Below, piece after piece: positions 62,180 through 64,000 of a DNA stretch of 64,000 nt. The notes below the pieces were generated by a model. It saw only the letters and a list, made by a program, of their open reading frames with translations, was not told the DNA's origin and ran no database searches. This DNA comes from Legionella sp. (lineage in GTDB: Bacteria; Pseudomonadota; Gammaproteobacteria; Legionellales; Legionellaceae): positions 92,526 to 156,525 of the forward strand of contig JAUXWR010000404.1 in assembly GCA_030680075.1 (NCBI GenBank). Direction: 5' to 3'. Made by a program: the position numbers and the translations under genes. Position 1 is the first letter of the stretch; each line of letters begins with the position of its first letter.

Positions 62180-63628
62180 ATGAAAATATTGCTATTGGTT
62201 TTGTTTTTTTTGGTAAAAACGGTCTATGGATGCCCTGTTTATTTTAATCATACCATACTGGATACGACGCTTAACGACCCTCTCTTTAAATTACTGGCTG
62301 ATGCGAAAGAATGCCCTGCTTCTAGTAATGAATTACATGAGATTTTCAAGAAAAATGCATTTCATGAACAAATTAGCATGGTTGCTAATCGCGGTAGAAA
62401 CAATCCCCGCAAAGGCAGTTTCAGTTTTTTTGAAGCAATTTATGATAATCGAATGGTAAATAAAGGCGATTTTTTTATAGGCTATTTTAGCAAAGAAAAA
62501 AATGGATATGTTGTACTTGATAATTCTCCACGCCAAAATAAATTATTAATTGAAGCTATCGCGTGGGATAGTAATAAAAAATTATTTAATTTTTATGAGT
62601 TAATCGGGCTGGATAATACACATAGTCGGTGGTTTTATCGCGGCGATTCTCTTGATGCACTGAACGACAATAAAAATCTATACCTTGGCAATGTTGATGA
62701 TAAAAATCATTTTGGTCGGCGAATGCGTTGCTCAGCCTGTCATAATGCGGGTGAGCCAATCCTTAAAGAGCTAGCCACGCCACATAATGACTGGTGGCAA
62801 CGCTCGCGTGAGCTTTCGTTCACACCAAATACACCCGATAAAGATGTCGCTGGGATTATTCAAAAAATCAGCGATGTGTCATCTTTCGCAAAATCAGTAC
62901 AACAGGGCATGAGGAAGCTAAACCTTCAGCATGAATTAAGCCTGGCAGAGCAATTGCGGCCATTATTTTGTACGGTGGAGATAAATATAGAATCGGCTAA
63001 GCATTATCAAGAGGATAAAATTTCGATTCCTTCTGCATTTTGGCTTAATCCGGTGTTAGGCCAGATAGATGTTTCAATACCAACGCTTGCTTATCAACAG
63101 TTGCTGACAGATTTTGAATTAAATTTTCCAGAAACCACATTGTTGGATGCTGATAACCCTTGGCTTACTCCGGTTAAGAGTGCCAATGATATTGCGGCCA
63201 TCAGAGCATTGATTGAGAGGAAAATTATTAACGCCTACTTTGTCGAAGCAGTATTAATGATAGATTTTAAACACCCGCTTTTTTCAAAGAAACGTTGCGA
63301 TCTGTTAGCGTTAATTCCCAAAAATGCTGATAAATATTGGCAAGAGATTTTTATTATCAACTTAATCCAAAGCAATACTGATGCAGGGGAAGAGTTGGGG
63401 CGGACGCTGCAAATAAATAATCATTTAAAATTTGGAGAACAGCGTGAAGCTTACCGAAGAGAGTTAGTGAAAACGCTTATAAGTCCCGATGGCTTAAGAG
63501 AAATTTTTCAACAACTCCTGGATAATCGTCAGGCGGTTTTTGACGGTGAGATATCCAAAAATCCGCTAGGCCAAATATTGGAACCAGGCTTTAGAGTCAT
63601 ATTTCCCGTACAAAGGAAGGATCTTTAG
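62180..63628 (+). CDS. Periplasmic protein with one c-type haem motif
   Basis: About 482 residues from the ATG at 62180 (an ATG at 62162 adds 6 residues). The signal peptide is KILLLVLFFLVKTVYGC. At about residue 190 there is RMRCSACHNAGEPILKELA, a CXXCH haem c attachment site with surroundings of a mono-haem domain. The remainder is helical with no recognised family. Haem attachment would depend on the Ccm system at the window start. Two further Cys occur (LFCTVEI, KKRCDLLA). Function unknown; followed by REP-like repeats. Confidence 0.72.
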   Translation: MKILLLVLFFLVKTVYGCPVYFNHTILDTTLNDPLFKLLADAKECPASSNELHEIFKKNAFHEQISMVANRGRNNPRKGSFSFFEAIYDNRMVNKGDFFIGYFSKEKNGYVVLDNSPRQNKLLIEAIAWDSNKKLFNFYELIGLDNTHSRWFYRGDSLDALNDNKNLYLGNVDDKNHFGRRMRCSACHNAGEPILKELATPHNDWWQRSRELSFTPNTPDKDVAGIIQKISDVSSFAKSVQQGMRKLNLQHELSLAEQLRPLFCTVEINIESAKHYQEDKISIPSAFWLNPVLGQIDVSIPTLAYQQLLTDFELNFPETTLLDADNPWLTPVKSANDIAAIRALIERKIINAYFVEAVLMIDFKHPLFSKKRCDLLALIPKNADKYWQEIFIINLIQSNTDAGEELGRTLQINNHLKFGEQREAYRRELVKTLISPDGLREIFQQLLDNRQAVFDGEISKNPLGQILEPGFRVIFPVQRKDL

Positions 63629-63662
63629 CATTGAAAAAATTACTACCCCAAAGTAAAACCTG

Positions 63663-63768
63663 TGTAGCCCGGATTAGCGCCAGCGTAATCCGGGTTATCG
63701 ATGTTCTGGCGTAACGCATTTCCCGGATTACGCTGGCGCTAATCCGGGCTACGTTCGATTTTTTTATA
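63663..63768. repeat. REP-like palindrome, copy 4
   Basis: Arms GTAGCCCGGATTAGCGCCAG... and ...CTGGCGCTAATCCGGGCTAC around a spacer with TTATCGATGTTCTGGCGTAA. The segment including the following GTTCGATTTTTTTATA is identical to 63895-64000. Confidence 0.92.
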
Positions 63769-63894
63769 GCTTCCTGTCTGTGACGATATCAATACATTGG
63801 TGCTCAATAATACAGATTTATCTGGTATAATCTAAAATGAATATTTAATCAATAATCAGGTAGCAATATATCACCGCATAATGTTTAAGTGTAT

Positions 63895-64000
63895 TGTAGC
63901 CCGGATTAGCGCCAGCGTAATCCGGGTTATCGATGTTCTGGCGTAACGCATTTCCCGGATTACGCTGGCGCTAATCCGGGCTACGTTCGATTTTTTTATA
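63895..64000. repeat. REP-like palindrome, copy 5 (reaches window end)
   Basis: Identical to 63663-63768 over at least 106 bp, separated by about 126 bases of AT-rich sequence with no gene. The repeat may continue past the window. Confidence 0.92.

Overview
The window looks like a chromosomal segment of Legionella or a very close relative (Legionellales, Gammaproteobacteria). The base composition is AT-rich, the housekeeping genes are gammaproteobacterial (complete ccm cytochrome c maturation operon, pntAA/AB/B, prfC, recQ, comEC), and the genes between them have a eukaryote-facing character typical of a Dot/Icm pathogen: a CD39-type ecto-NTPDase, an ankyrin protein, a Fic protein, a small protein ending in a CaaX prenylation box, and a FAD monooxygenase with a membrane-binding-like tail. 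The genus is inferred from gene content; no marker such as 16S rRNA is present.

Layout. 1-6.0 kb: ccmABCDEFGHI, with ccmA cut by the window start. 6.2-13 kb: dodecin, a membrane/coiled-coil protein with a possible U-box-like region, RecQ, and a three-gene acyl-CoA dehydrogenase / enoyl-CoA hydratase / 3-hydroxyisobutyryl-CoA hydrolase operon (valine or branched-chain catabolism). 13-21 kb: two neighbouring genes sharing a C-terminal module (one with a HAD phosphatase domain), a secreted metallophosphoesterase, prfC, an HMA-domain membrane protein and a candidate caspase-fold protein. 21-28.7 kb: proton-translocating transhydrogenase, a phytochelatin-synthase-like protein, comEC, ecto-NTPDase and a DUF6790 membrane protein.

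28.7-44 kb starts at a tRNA-Thr and is accessory. It holds a type I restriction-modification operon (hsdR-hsdM-hsdS) followed by a frameshifted DUF2779 nuclease-like gene, a cluster of decayed toxin-antitoxin genes (phd intact, doc and a DUF1016 nuclease broken and joined to each other, TumA-like antitoxin with truncated TumE-like toxin), a Fic-domain protein and an autotransporter adhesin.

44-50 kb: directly beside the autotransporter lie a lipoprotein alpha/beta hydrolase and two large TPR proteins. One is TPR-sulfotransferase and the other TPR-glycosyltransferase-TPR-sulfotransferase. I read this as a possible surface-protein modification locus and consider it the most interesting system in the window. 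50-64 kb: broken ice-binding and DUF4172-Fic genes, FAD monooxygenase, ankyrin protein, CaaX-box protein, LuxR regulator, ABC exporter, two outer-membrane beta-barrel proteins, a PAS-PAS-GGDEF protein, a thiopurine-methyltransferase-like protein and a periplasmic protein with one c-type haem motif.

The window is dotted with palindromic intergenic repeats: five copies of a REP-like GTAGCCCGGATTAGCG element (two identical over about 106 bp at the right end), a 180-bp MITE-like palindrome flanked by an 11-bp direct repeat, and a pair of hairpin elements flanking the ankyrin gene. Several pseudogene ends and one or two stop codons are made by these repeats.
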